The translations under genes were made by a program, and so were the position numbers. A stretch of DNA of 64,000 nt from Candidatus Caccoplasma merdavium (lineage in GTDB: Bacteria > Bacteroidota > Bacteroidia > Bacteroidales > UBA11471), in contig DVLI01000003.1 of assembly GCA_018715595.1 (NCBI GenBank), positions 1 through 64,000 of the forward strand. Reading direction: 5' to 3'. Shown piece after piece: positions 9,261-17,401 of the stretch. The notes below the pieces were generated by a model that made no database searches, was not told the DNA's origin, and saw nothing but the letters and a program-made list of their open reading frames with translations. Within the stretch, counting starts at the first letter, position 1. Each line of letters starts with the position of its first letter.

Positions 9261-10607
9261 TCATTCTCTCCATTCCCACGACAGCCGCACGATGTCTTCC
9301 TCGACAAGTTCGCTGCCCATCTGCACCTCGATGATCTGCAAGTCGGTGACAGCCCGCACGGCGTGCTTCTGTCCCACCTTGATGTGTATGACATCGCCCC
9401 GGCCCACTTCGACGACACGACCGTCGAGCGCCAGCTGTCCCCGACCGTCGATAAAGGTCCACACCTCCTCGCGACGGTTGTGATACTGGTAGCTGATGTT
9501 GCAACCGGCCTTGATGCAGAGGAGCTTGGTCAGGGCTCGATAGCCGTCGGGCAATACGTTGTAGCCCATCACCTTGTAGGTACCCCAGCGCCGCTCCTCA
9601 TACATGGGTCGCTTGGCAAAACGGGTGGCATAGGATTTGAGGCGGGTGCAAGAGTCCTTATCGCCCACCAGGATTCCGTCGGGACTGGCTGCCACGATGG
9701 CGTTTTTCATGCCGAGGCACACAATCGGTATCTCCAACTCATTCACCACATGGGTACCGTCGGAGCCTTCGCCCATGACGGCATTGCCGATGGTGCGGTC
9801 GGGCATTTCCTCGGTGAGGCTGTTCCAGGTTCCGAGGTCTTTCCAATTTCCGTTGAAAGGTACCACACCCACCGACGAGGTTTTCTCCACCACCTCGAAA
9901 TCGAAACTGATTTTGGGCAGTTCGAGATAACGCAACCGCATCTCGTCGAAGGTGTCGGCCTTGACATAACGGGCAATGTAATCGTCGAGGAAACCCAGTT
10001 TGAAGGCAAAGACGCCCCCATTCCAAAGAGCCCCTTCGCGTATCAACTTCTCGGCATACTGAATCTCGGGCTTTTCGACGAAACGGACTACCGGATAAAC
10101 GTCGGCATCGGCATGTGCCATGTCGGGAATGATATAACCGAATGTCGCCGAAGGTCTCTTCGGGCGGATTCCCATCAACATCACATCGGCGGCACCCCGC
10201 TCGGCGGCCGCGGCCATCTGCACGATGACGGCAAAATAACTTTCATCGGTATAGGGGTCGATGGGCATCACCACGACAACCTCGTCGCGACCGCATTGCT
10301 TGTCTTTGAGCAGATGGGTCGTCGCCAAAGCTATCGCGGGGAAGGTGTTGCGACGTTCGGGCTCGGTAACCACGTCGACAGCATTACCGAGCTGGGTGGT
10401 TATGGCATCTTTCTGCGACACGCTGGTAGCGACCGTGATGGGGGCGTCGAGCCCCGACTCCTTGATTTGCCGCACAATGCGTTGCAGCATCGACTCCCGC
10501 GTACCGTCGGGAGCTTCGAGCAATTTGAGGAACTGTTTGGAGCGGGCGTCGTTCGACAACGGCCAAAGGCGTTTTCCCGAGCCGCCCGATAATAATATGA
10601 TTCTCAT
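9261..10607 (-). CDS. manC: Mannose-1-phosphate guanylyltransferase with C-terminal cupin domain
   Basis: 448 residues. The N-terminal nucleotidyltransferase domain opens with the signature LSGGSGKRLWPLS followed by KQFL and carries FVEKPE and LWNGGVFAFK. The C-terminal ~110 residues (EERRWGTYKVM... ISYQYHNRREEVWTFIDG...GDVIHIKVGQKHAV) form the cupin (type II phosphomannose isomerase-like) domain; such proteins can have both GDP-mannose pyrophosphorylase and isomerase activity. The product, GDP-mannose, is the substrate of Gmd and Fcl encoded just upstream in the same operon. Its ATG overlaps the fcl stop as ATGA, indicating translational coupling. Confidence 0.93.
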   Translation of the reverse strand: MRIILLSGGSGKRLWPLSNDARSKQFLKLLEAPDGTRESMLQRIVRQIKESGLDAPITVATSVSQKDAITTQLGNAVDVVTEPERRNTFPAIALATTHLLKDKQCGRDEVVVVMPIDPYTDESYFAVIVQMAAAAERGAADVMLMGIRPKRPSATFGYIIPDMAHADADVYPVVRFVEKPEIQYAEKLIREGALWNGGVFAFKLGFLDDYIARYVKADTFDEMRLRYLELPKISFDFEVVEKTSSVGVVPFNGNWKDLGTWNSLTEEMPDRTIGNAVMGEGSDGTHVVNELEIPIVCLGMKNAIVAASPDGILVGDKDSCTRLKSYATRFAKRPMYEERRWGTYKVMGYNVLPDGYRALTKLLCIKAGCNISYQYHNRREEVWTFIDGRGQLALDGRVVEVGRGDVIHIKVGQKHAVRAVTDLQIIEVQMGSELVEEDIVRLSWEWRE

Positions 10608-11689
10608 ATCGATGGGTTAATACTTTGACAATACCAGTGATAAAGGCGCTTGACACCTTCTTCGATTTCTATCTTGTGGCACCACCCAAGGCTATGCAGG
10701 CGGGTCACGTCGCAGAGTTTGCGGGGCGTACCGTCGGGCTTGGTGGCGTCGAATTGCAACCGGCCCCGATAGCCGATTGTGGCGACAATGAGCCGGGCCA
10801 AGTCGCCGATGGAGATTTCTTTTCCCGTACCGATATTGATATGGCAGTTGCGCACCTCCTTCGAGGTTCCCGCCAAGTCCTTGAAATCGACCTGCTCCAT
10901 CACGAAGACGCTGGCATCGGCCATCTCTTCGGACCACAGAAACTCTCTCAACGGACGGCCGGTTCCCCACAGGGTGACCGCCTCGGCCGCAATGCCGTAA
11001 CGGAGAAGGGTGGCCACGATGGTCTCCTTGTCGGCCGCACCGGTCACCCCTTCGACGGGGCGACAATCCAAGTCGGCCCGCACACTCTTCCAGTCGCCCT
11101 CGTGCAGACTGTGCGCCAGGAATATCTTGCGCATCATGGCCGGTATGACATGGGAATTTTCGAGATGGAAGTTGTCGTTGGGGCCGTACAGGTTGGTCGG
11201 CATCACGGCCAGGTAATTGGTACCGTATTGCAGGTTGAAGCTCTCGCACATCTTCAAGCCGACGATTTTCGACAGGGCATACGGTTCATTGGTATATTCG
11301 AGCGGCCCCGTCAACAGATATTCTTCCTTGATGGGCTGCGGACAATCGCGGGGATAGATGCATGTCGAGCCCAAGACCAGCATTTTCTTCACCCCGTGGC
11401 GGAAAGCCTCGCCGATAACATTCTGCTGTATCTGCAAATTTTCGTATATAAAATCGGCGCGATAGGTGTTGTTGGCCATAATCCCGCCCACATGAGCGGC
11501 GGCCAAGATGACATAATCGGGGCGTTCTTCGTCGAAAAAGCGTTTCACGGCGACCCCGTCGAGCAAGTCGAGCTCGGCATGCGTGCGCCCCACCAAAGAG
11601 GTGTAGCCTTTGACCCGCAGGTTGTTCCAAATGGCCGAGCCTACCAGCCCCCGATGGCCGGCGACATAGATTTTCGCATTCTTTTCCAT
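10604..11689 (-). CDS. fcl: GDP-L-fucose synthase
   Basis: 361 residues from the ATG at 11689; an in-frame GTG at 11695 would overlap the gmd stop and add two residues. Rossmann motif GHRGLVGSA (11-19) and the catalytic Ser108 (GSTCIYP), Tyr137 and Lys141 (YALSK) of short-chain epimerase/reductases are present. It converts GDP-4-keto-6-deoxymannose to GDP-L-fucose with NADPH. It sits between gmd and manC, completing the de novo GDP-fucose route. Bacteroidales use GDP-fucose for capsule and for protein O-glycans. Confidence 0.95.
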   Translation of the reverse strand: MEKNAKIYVAGHRGLVGSAIWNNLRVKGYTSLVGRTHAELDLLDGVAVKRFFDEERPDYVILAAAHVGGIMANNTYRADFIYENLQIQQNVIGEAFRHGVKKMLVLGSTCIYPRDCPQPIKEEYLLTGPLEYTNEPYALSKIVGLKMCESFNLQYGTNYLAVMPTNLYGPNDNFHLENSHVIPAMMRKIFLAHSLHEGDWKSVRADLDCRPVEGVTGAADKETIVATLLRYGIAAEAVTLWGTGRPLREFLWSEEMADASVFVMEQVDFKDLAGTSKEVRNCHINIGTGKEISIGDLARLIVATIGYRGRLQFDATKPDGTPRKLCDVTRLHSLGWCHKIEIEEGVKRLYHWYCQSINPSI

Positions 11690-11691
11690 AC

Positions 11692-12771
11692 TCACTGCCC
11701 GATTTGTGAACGAAGATAGAGTTTTTTCACAAATTTCATATCATGCTCCACCATAATTCTCACCAATTCGGGGAAAGTCGTCTTGCGCGGATTCCACCCC
11801 AACAGGGTCCTGGCCTTGGTGGGGTCACCCAACAACTGCTCCACCTCAGCGGGACGGAAGAAGCGCGGGTCGACCGCCACAAGCACACGCCCCGTAGCCT
11901 TGTCGATGCCCACTTCGTCGACGCCCTCGCCTTCCCAGCGGAGTTCGATGCCCACCTCCTTGAAGGCCAGTGCCGTAAATTCCCGCACGGTATGGTATTC
12001 GCCGGTAGCGATGACAAAGTCCTCGGGCGTGTCGTGTTGAAGCATCAGCCACATGCACTCGACATAATCCTTGGCATACCCCCAGTCGCGCAAGGCATTG
12101 AGGTTGCCCAGGTAGAGCTTGTCCTGATAGCCCTGCGCTATGCGGGCGGCGGCCAGGGTAATCTTGCGCGTGACGAAATTCTCGCCGCGCCGCTCCGATT
12201 CATGGTTGAAAAGGATACCGTTCACGGCAAACATGCCGTATGCCTCGCGGTAGTTCTTGGTAATCCAGAAACCGTATTGCTTGGCCACGCCATAGGGCGA
12301 ACGGGGATAGAACGGGGTGGTCTCCCGCTGGGGGACTTCCTGCACCAACCCGAAGAGTTCCGAGGTCGATGCCTGATAGATGCGACACCGCTTTTCGAGG
12401 CCGAGAATGCGCACGGCTTCGAGCAAACGCAGGGTGCCCAAAGCATCGGCCTCGGCCGTATATTCGGGCACGTCGAACGAGACTTTGACGTGTGACTGTG
12501 CGGCAAGGTTATAAATTTCACCGGGCTGCACGGCCTGAATGATGCGCACCAGCGACGACGAGTCAGTCATGTCGCCATAATGCAGATTTATCAACCGCTT
12601 TTGGTGCATGTCGCGCACCCATTCATCGAGATAGAGATGCTCTATGCGTCCGGTATTGAACGACGACGAGCGGCGAAGGATTCCATGTACTTCATACCCT
12701 TTTTCCAAAAGAAACTCGGCCAAGAACGAACCGTCCTGACCGGTAATGCCTGTAATCAATGCTTTTTTCAT
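11692..12771 (-). CDS. gmd: GDP-mannose 4,6-dehydratase
   Basis: 359 residues. Nucleotide-binding [15 protein letters not shown] at the N-terminus, the [14 protein letters not shown] segment that binds the GDP/cofactor, active-site STSELFG (135-141) and Tyr160xxxLys164 ([10 protein letters not shown]). It dehydrates GDP-D-mannose to GDP-4-keto-6-deoxy-D-mannose with bound NADP. First gene of the gmd-fcl-manC operon: the junctions overlap by 4 bases or are 2 bases apart. Two -7-like boxes lie 64-141 bases upstream. Confidence 0.96.
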   Translation of the reverse strand: MKKALITGITGQDGSFLAEFLLEKGYEVHGILRRSSSFNTGRIEHLYLDEWVRDMHQKRLINLHYGDMTDSSSLVRIIQAVQPGEIYNLAAQSHVKVSFDVPEYTAEADALGTLRLLEAVRILGLEKRCRIYQASTSELFGLVQEVPQRETTPFYPRSPYGVAKQYGFWITKNYREAYGMFAVNGILFNHESERRGENFVTRKITLAAARIAQGYQDKLYLGNLNALRDWGYAKDYVECMWLMLQHDTPEDFVIATGEYHTVREFTALAFKEVGIELRWEGEGVDEVGIDKATGRVLVAVDPRFFRPAEVEQLLGDPTKARTLLGWNPRKTTFPELVRIMVEHDMKFVKKLYLRSQIGQ

Positions 12772-12834
12772 CTGTATCGTTTTTTATCGGTTTCGATCCC
12801 CTCCGCGATTGACAAGAAGCCGACGGGTCAATTG

Positions 12835-12922
12835 CAAATATACGAAAAGAAGGGTGCAAAAAGTCATGTTGATTGAACGTTTTGCTCAATCGCCCCTCAT
12901 TTTACAAATATACGAAAAGAAG
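12835..12922 (-). promoter_or_regulatory. Duplicated -7-like element upstream of gmd
   Basis: The 18-mer CAAATATACGAAAAGAAG occurs at 12835-12852 and again at 12905-12922, 70 bases apart. On the minus strand each ends in TATATTTG, a match to TAnnTTTG, pointing toward gmd. Neither has TTTG at the usual 19-21 base spacing, so promoter function of each copy is uncertain. Confidence 0.5.
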
Positions 12923-12941
12923 AAACAGACTGTTTCTCAAA

Positions 12942-12971
12942 CAAAAAATGGGAGCAGACATCTGCTCCCTT
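12942..12971 (-). terminator. Terminator of the GltD-like gene
   Basis: GGGAGCAGA pairs with TCTGCTCCC (12950-12969 region, 2-base loop) and is followed on the minus strand by CATTTTTTG. Confidence 0.75.
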
Positions 12972-13006
12972 CCAATACCCTATAAACAAACATTCGAATT
13001 GAGGAA

Positions 13007-14323
13007 TTACACTTCGAGCAACTTTTTGGCGTCGACATACTGGGCAATACCCACAGCCACCCGCTTGGCCTCTTTCATGGCCAACACGACGGTCTGCGGC
13101 GTGTGCACCACATCGCCGCCGGCGAATACCCCTTTGCGCGTAGTCATGCCATAGGGCCGCTCACGCGTGATGACATATCCCGACTCGTCGACATCGATAC
13201 CCGTCGTCGTCGAGACGATGCGATTGGCCGGCCGCGAGCCGATGGCCAGCAAGATACGATTGAAGGCTAATGTTTTTTCTCCTTCGGGCGTATCGGCTTT
13301 CAGCCCGGTAATCCAGCCTGAATTGTTGTCACAAACAAACTCTTTGGTCGCCGTACACCACAAGAATTTCACGCCTTCGGCCACGGCATCTTCATATTCC
13401 GACCGCAACGCCGACATCTCCGCCTCGGTCTTATGGTAAATCACATACACCTCCTTGGCTCCCATGCGCAGGGCGGTGCGGGCAGCGTCCATACCCACAT
13501 TGCCGCAACCTATCACGCCCACGACCTCGCCTTCGTGCACAGGCACTTCACGGCGGTCGATGTCGCCGAAATTGTAAAGGCTCACCATGCGCAGGAAGTA
13601 CGACGACTGCACGATGCCCTTCAACTCACAGCCGGGCAGATTGAGCGACTTGGGCAAGGCGGTTCCCGAACCGATGAAGACGGCATCGTATTCCTGCTCG
13701 AAGATGCGGTCGACGTCGATGTCCTTGCCCACGACACAGTTGGTAATGAAGGTCACGCCGAGTGCCTCGATTTTCTTTATCTCCTTGCGCACCACCTCTT
13801 TGGGCAGGCGATATTCGGGAATGCCGAACATGAGCACGCCACCCGGCTCGGGCTGGCTCTCGAAGATGGTCACATTGAATCCCTGACGGGCCAAATCGCC
13901 GGCCACCGTCAGTCCCGCCGGACCCGAACCGATAATGGCCACCTTTCCGCGGGTCTTTTGCGGCAGACGTTCCCTGATAAGGCTCATCTCCACGTCGAAG
14001 TCGGCAATGAAACGTTCGAGCATGCCGATGCGTATGCCTTTTCCCTTGGGGTAGAGTATGCAATGCCCCTCGCACTGCTTCTCGTGCGGGCATACCCGCC
14101 CGCAAATGGCCGGCAGGTTGCTGCGCTCGTTGATGACCGCCATGGCATCACCCATGTTTCCCATCGACAACTGATGGATAAACGAGGGTATGTCGTTCTC
14201 GATGGGACACCCCTTGCGACAGGAAGGATTCTTGCAGTTCAAGCAACGCTTGGCCTCGTCGATGGCCTCCTTGATGGTGTATCCGCTCACTTCATAAAAT
14301 TTCAGGCTCTTGTTTATTTCCAT
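13007..14323 (-). CDS. GltD/NfnB-like NADPH flavoprotein with N-terminal iron-sulfur domain
   Basis: 438 residues. The N-terminal domain has two cysteine clusters (Cys27, 30, 35, 39 and Cys74, 78, 84, 88) that bind two [4Fe-4S] centres in glutamate synthase small subunits and relatives. An FAD Rossmann motif IGSGPAGLTV (from 131) and a second nucleotide-binding motif VIGCGNVGMDAA (~270) follow, and the C-terminus has FAGGDVVHTPQTVVLAMKEAKR. This layout is shared by GltD, NfnB and the NADPH-dependent pyrimidine reductases. No large glutamate synthase subunit or NfnA partner is adjacent, so the electron acceptor is unknown. Monocistronic, with a palindrome upstream and a terminator downstream. 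Confidence 0.88.
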   Translation of the reverse strand: MEINKSLKFYEVSGYTIKEAIDEAKRCLNCKNPSCRKGCPIENDIPSFIHQLSMGNMGDAMAVINERSNLPAICGRVCPHEKQCEGHCILYPKGKGIRIGMLERFIADFDVEMSLIRERLPQKTRGKVAIIGSGPAGLTVAGDLARQGFNVTIFESQPEPGGVLMFGIPEYRLPKEVVRKEIKKIEALGVTFITNCVVGKDIDVDRIFEQEYDAVFIGSGTALPKSLNLPGCELKGIVQSSYFLRMVSLYNFGDIDRREVPVHEGEVVGVIGCGNVGMDAARTALRMGAKEVYVIYHKTEAEMSALRSEYEDAVAEGVKFLWCTATKEFVCDNNSGWITGLKADTPEGEKTLAFNRILLAIGSRPANRIVSTTTGIDVDESGYVITRERPYGMTTRKGVFAGGDVVHTPQTVVLAMKEAKRVAVGIAQYVDAKKLLEV

Positions 14324-14377
14324 GCACTCTATCTTGTTTATAGCCTATTTTGACAATTAGACTTTGCAAATATCTAT

Positions 14378-14409
14378 CTTATTTTGCAAAGCGCGTATTG
14401 CAAAATAAG
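14378..14409. promoter_or_regulatory. Perfect 12-bp inverted repeat, likely operator, upstream of the GltD-like gene
   Basis: CTTATTTTGCAA (14378-14389) and TTGCAAAATAAG (14398-14409) are exact reverse complements separated by 8 bases. It is 55-86 bases before the start codon at 14323 and is not followed by a T-run that would make it a terminator for either flanking gene. A dimeric repressor/activator site, or a leader hairpin, would fit. Confidence 0.6.
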
Positions 14410-14474
14410 AGTTTTTAGAAAATTTAATATTTCGACTGCCATCAATCGGGAAGAAATAGTGACTCCCCGACATA

Positions 14475-14511
14475 AAAAAGGTGCAAACCTTTTCGTAAAA
14501 GCATTTGCACC
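14475..14511 (-). terminator. Terminator of the thioredoxin-like gene
   Basis: GGTGCAAA (14480-14487) pairs with TTTGCACC (14504-14511), with further pairing of AAAAG/CTTTT inside; the minus strand continues CCTTTTTTATG. Confidence 0.75.
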
Positions 14512-14538
14512 TCAACAGGGACTCGCCACGCTCCTTGT

Positions 14539-15363
14539 CTATCTGAAAAATCCGGTTTTCTCGATATACTCTTCAACTGGCCACAAACCCTTGCACTTTA
14601 CCAACACGCGATGCGACTTATCGGTAAGGAAACAAGTGGGCATGGCTTGACAACCGTAAACGATTTTCACCGGAGTTGCATCGCCCATGAAATCGGAAAC
14701 GTAAATATATTTCCCGCCATAACGTTCTTGGGTTTTCTTCAATTCTTTCAAAGACTCGTCAAGGCAATAAACCACAATAAAAAAGTCATCGCGGGAGGTC
14801 GCGGAACAGAGGCTGTCGAGATAAGCCCGCCCGGACGCTCCCATGCAACCCAACCCTTCATAAATGAACAGCAACCGCTTGTCGTCGAGCAACGACCGGT
14901 CTAACGGCGTACCATCGGACTGCATACAAGGGAACAACGGCAAGGTATCGCCCTCGACTATCTGATGGCTCGAAACGTGTGCCTGGATATTCTTTCCGTA
15001 AAAAGAGTCCCGCATATCGGGCGTAAGGGTATTCAGGATGTGCTGCAATGTATCCTTACAAACATCATCTCGAACCATATAAAGCCTTTGCAATCCACTC
15101 GGCACAGAAGCAAAACGACAAGCCAGCCGAGCATTCTCCCGGAGTGCCTTATCGTACACTTCTTGAAAAGCCGACCGCAAGCTGTCGTGTTTCTCTTCGG
15201 GAAGTTCTTTCCATAAACGACCAAACTCCGCTTCGCTTTGATAATAGGCATCCCATAAAATACTATCCTGTCGCAAATAATTGGCCTCGGTAATTTCGTC
15301 CTGCGCCCATGAACCGGGAAGACATACCCCCATCACAAGGAGGATAATAAAAAATCTTTTCAT
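14539..15363 (-). CDS. Exported thioredoxin-fold protein with incomplete redox motif
   Basis: 274 residues with a signal peptide (MKRFFIILLVMGVCLPGSWAQ). The first ~130 residues are helical and charged. From about residue 140 a thioredoxin-like fold is suggested by LPLFPCMQSDGTPLDRSLLDDKRLLFIYEGLGC, FIVVYCLDESLKELKKTQERYG and the cis-Pro-like AMPTCFLTDKSHRVLVKCKG. The usual WCxPC is replaced by LGCMGASGR with only Cys173, so a CXXC dithiol exchange reaction is not possible as written. Relatives in Bacteroidetes are TlpA/ResA-type proteins. Transcribed alone; AT-richer than neighbours. Family assignment is moderately secure; function unknown. Confidence 0.65.
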   Translation of the reverse strand: MKRFFIILLVMGVCLPGSWAQDEITEANYLRQDSILWDAYYQSEAEFGRLWKELPEEKHDSLRSAFQEVYDKALRENARLACRFASVPSGLQRLYMVRDDVCKDTLQHILNTLTPDMRDSFYGKNIQAHVSSHQIVEGDTLPLFPCMQSDGTPLDRSLLDDKRLLFIYEGLGCMGASGRAYLDSLCSATSRDDFFIVVYCLDESLKELKKTQERYGGKYIYVSDFMGDATPVKIVYGCQAMPTCFLTDKSHRVLVKCKGLWPVEEYIEKTGFFR

Positions 15364-15405
15364 ATCTCTCTTTTTATTTTATTAGACGTTTTTCCTCAAA
15401 TAAGG

Positions 15406-15975
15406 TTACAATCCCGACAAATTATCTCGCTCCTGGGCCAAAAGGGAATAGACATTCAGGTCGTAATACCGGCCATCTCCGGCATACTCACCGGCCCTCT
15501 CCACGCCTTCGAGCCGAAAGCCCAACCGGCGGGGTATGGCATTGGAAGGGGCATTACCCACGGCACACTTTATCTGCACACGGTTCATCACCCTGACATC
15601 GAACGCCCACAAGCACAAGGCAGCGACACTGCGCGACATGATGCCACGGCCCCGCCACGGAGGCAACAGCCAATAGCCCACCTCGGTCTTGCGGTTTACC
15701 CGGTCGGTCGTGACAAATCCTATCAAACCGCAAAACACCCCGTCGGAGAGAATTTTGAACGTATAATTGCGCAGGTCGGTGGGGACGGCGCAAAGCCCCG
15801 AAAGGAACACCGCCTCGTCGGCCTCGGTATGGAGGTTGTCGACAAACGGCAGCCACCGGCGCAAATCGTCACGCCAGGCATCGATGGCACGAAACAGCAA
15901 CCCGGCATCGGCCTCGGTCGCCTCGATGAGCGTCAATGTATCATCGACAGGAAGTATCAAAAGAGACCTTTCCAT
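15406..15975 (-). CDS. GNAT acetyltransferase, RimJ/RimL type
   Basis: 189 residues beginning MERSLLILPVDDTLTLIEAT. The layout is that of RimL-like N-acetyltransferases: LIGFVTTDRVNRKTEVGYWLLPPWRGRGIMSRSVAALCLWAF holds strand 4 and the acetyl-CoA loop (WRGRGIM in place of Q-x-x-G-x-G/A), and NRVQIKCAVGNAPSNAIPRRLGFRLEGVER is the typical C-terminal part. These enzymes acetylate protein N-termini or small amines. The ATG overlaps the stop of the next upstream gene by one base (TGATG), so translation may be coupled to the secreted repeat protein, an odd pairing. Confidence 0.85.
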   Translation of the reverse strand: MERSLLILPVDDTLTLIEATEADAGLLFRAIDAWRDDLRRWLPFVDNLHTEADEAVFLSGLCAVPTDLRNYTFKILSDGVFCGLIGFVTTDRVNRKTEVGYWLLPPWRGRGIMSRSVAALCLWAFDVRVMNRVQIKCAVGNAPSNAIPRRLGFRLEGVERAGEYAGDGRYYDLNVYSLLAQERDNLSGL

Positions 15976-17294
15976 CAATCATTGCTTATTTTATAGGTTA
16001 CCTTGAAGCCATGCTGCCGGAGCGACCTTTCTATATCACTCATTCGCTTCTTGTTGGCATTGGCGTCGGGATACAAGACTATATAGGGAGGCATATCCAC
16101 CAACATCTCTTCATACTCGTTGCAATCGTAATGATGGCCCTCGCTCCTGTCGATTCCTTCGGGCACCCATATAAAGCCATCGGCCTGAATAATGATTTTG
16201 CTGTCCAAGTCGATAAGAAGAGTGGTCCCCTCACTGTCTTTCGTAACAACCGCCTCGGGATCGAGATAAGTGATGTTCTGCCGCCACATCTTGCTGCCGT
16301 CGGTAAGCGAATCGGCCGCACAGAATCCACGTTTTGAAGCATCAAAGGTCAAGGTGTATTTTCCCTCGACATCTTCGCCGAGTTCTATCTGCCCGTTGGG
16401 TGCCGAATAGGGAGCATAGCTTACGCTAGGATAGGTAAAATAGGTCTCTCCCGGACGGGAGACGGCCGAGAGGATATAGTCGGCCGAGGCCACGGGTGTT
16501 CCCGCATATCCGCCACCCACATAAACCATATCCATGCCTTTATCCCAGCGCGACTGTATAAATTCCTTGGGAGAGTCGGAGGTAAATGTCTGGAAACTCT
16601 GTGCCACGTCGGCCGATACATGCTTGCTTTTCGATGCCACCATAAAGTATTCGCCGCCACCATATTCCAGCAAGGTGAGGTTATATCCCTCATTCCAGGC
16701 TTCATCGGCACACCGGCTGAGCAACTCGCGCGTGGGGACAAAAAAATACTGCTGCTCGGTAATGCCTGTACCCTCGCTCACAATGAATACCCATTCGTCG
16801 CCATCGTAGGTGGCCTGCGTGATAAACTGACCTTTTTCCCAACAGTTCTGCACCGACTCGTACAGTTCGTTGCTCGCACAGGTTATATACGACTGCTCGG
16901 TGTAGCCGGTATTCTGCGAGACGACAAACATCCAGTGGGTGCGGTTCGACGCCACATGGGTAATGCGGTAACCGGCCCCGTACTTCTCGGCCAGCCACTC
17001 CTTGGGCCACTCCTTGCCGTAGTAATACGACTGCCCCGTGTAGCCGCTGTTGCGGCACATGGCGATAAACCAGCCCCGATGGGTATGCGCCGCCGAGACG
17101 ATGCAATAACCCTTGTCCCAATACTCCTTGATCTTGTCTTGTTGCAAAGGTTGTCCGCTGCCGCTGAACGACCACGACGTGCCCTGGTAAGGCAGGTTGC
17201 CCTGCATGAGCATCAGTACCATATCCTGTGCATGGAGCGGAAGCAAGGCGGCTATTCCGAAAGCCACCGCAACGAAAAGATGTTTTTTCGGCAT
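15975..17294 (-). CDS. Exported protein with five ~47-residue aromatic repeats (DUF7477-like)
   Basis: 439 residues; start chosen at 17294 because it begins a signal peptide (MPKKHLFVAVAFGIAALLPLHAQ). Five repeats start near residues 55, 102, 149, 197 and 247; the consensus is W-x-K-G-Y-x-I-x-x-x-A-x(5)-W-F-x-x-x-S-x-x-x-G-Y-T-x-Q-S-Y. The pattern resembles the region C-terminal to the kinase domain in some plant casein kinase 1 proteins (DUF7477) and presumably folds as a beta-propeller or beta-solenoid. The C-terminal third is different and ends in a basic, hydrophilic segment. Probably periplasmic or secreted; no catalytic motif is recognised. The family link is from memory of the motif and needs a profile search. 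Confidence 0.6.
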   Translation of the reverse strand: MPKKHLFVAVAFGIAALLPLHAQDMVLMLMQGNLPYQGTSWSFSGSGQPLQQDKIKEYWDKGYCIVSAAHTHRGWFIAMCRNSGYTGQSYYYGKEWPKEWLAEKYGAGYRITHVASNRTHWMFVVSQNTGYTEQSYITCASNELYESVQNCWEKGQFITQATYDGDEWVFIVSEGTGITEQQYFFVPTRELLSRCADEAWNEGYNLTLLEYGGGEYFMVASKSKHVSADVAQSFQTFTSDSPKEFIQSRWDKGMDMVYVGGGYAGTPVASADYILSAVSRPGETYFTYPSVSYAPYSAPNGQIELGEDVEGKYTLTFDASKRGFCAADSLTDGSKMWRQNITYLDPEAVVTKDSEGTTLLIDLDSKIIIQADGFIWVPEGIDRSEGHHYDCNEYEEMLVDMPPYIVLYPDANANKKRMSDIERSLRQHGFKVTYKISND

Positions 17295-17342
17295 ATCTTT
17301 CTCGATTTGTTTCGGGTAAAGATAGTATATCTTCCACAAGAA

Positions 17343-17381
17343 AGCGAGGGGGAAAAGAATTTTTTTCTTTTCCCCCTCGCT
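17343..17381 (-). terminator. Terminator after argB
   Basis: A 16-bp perfect stem (17343-17358 with 17366-17381) with a T/A-only loop; the minus strand continues TTTCTTG, a weak T tract. It lies between argB and the repeat-protein gene. Confidence 0.65.
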
Positions 17382-17401
17382 TCTGTAACACGGTCGATAT
17401 T

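Noticed and set aside
12871-12891. GATTGA/TCAATC inverted repeat near gmd
   Set aside because: Only six paired bases with a 9-base loop; not above what is expected by chance in this AT-rich gap.
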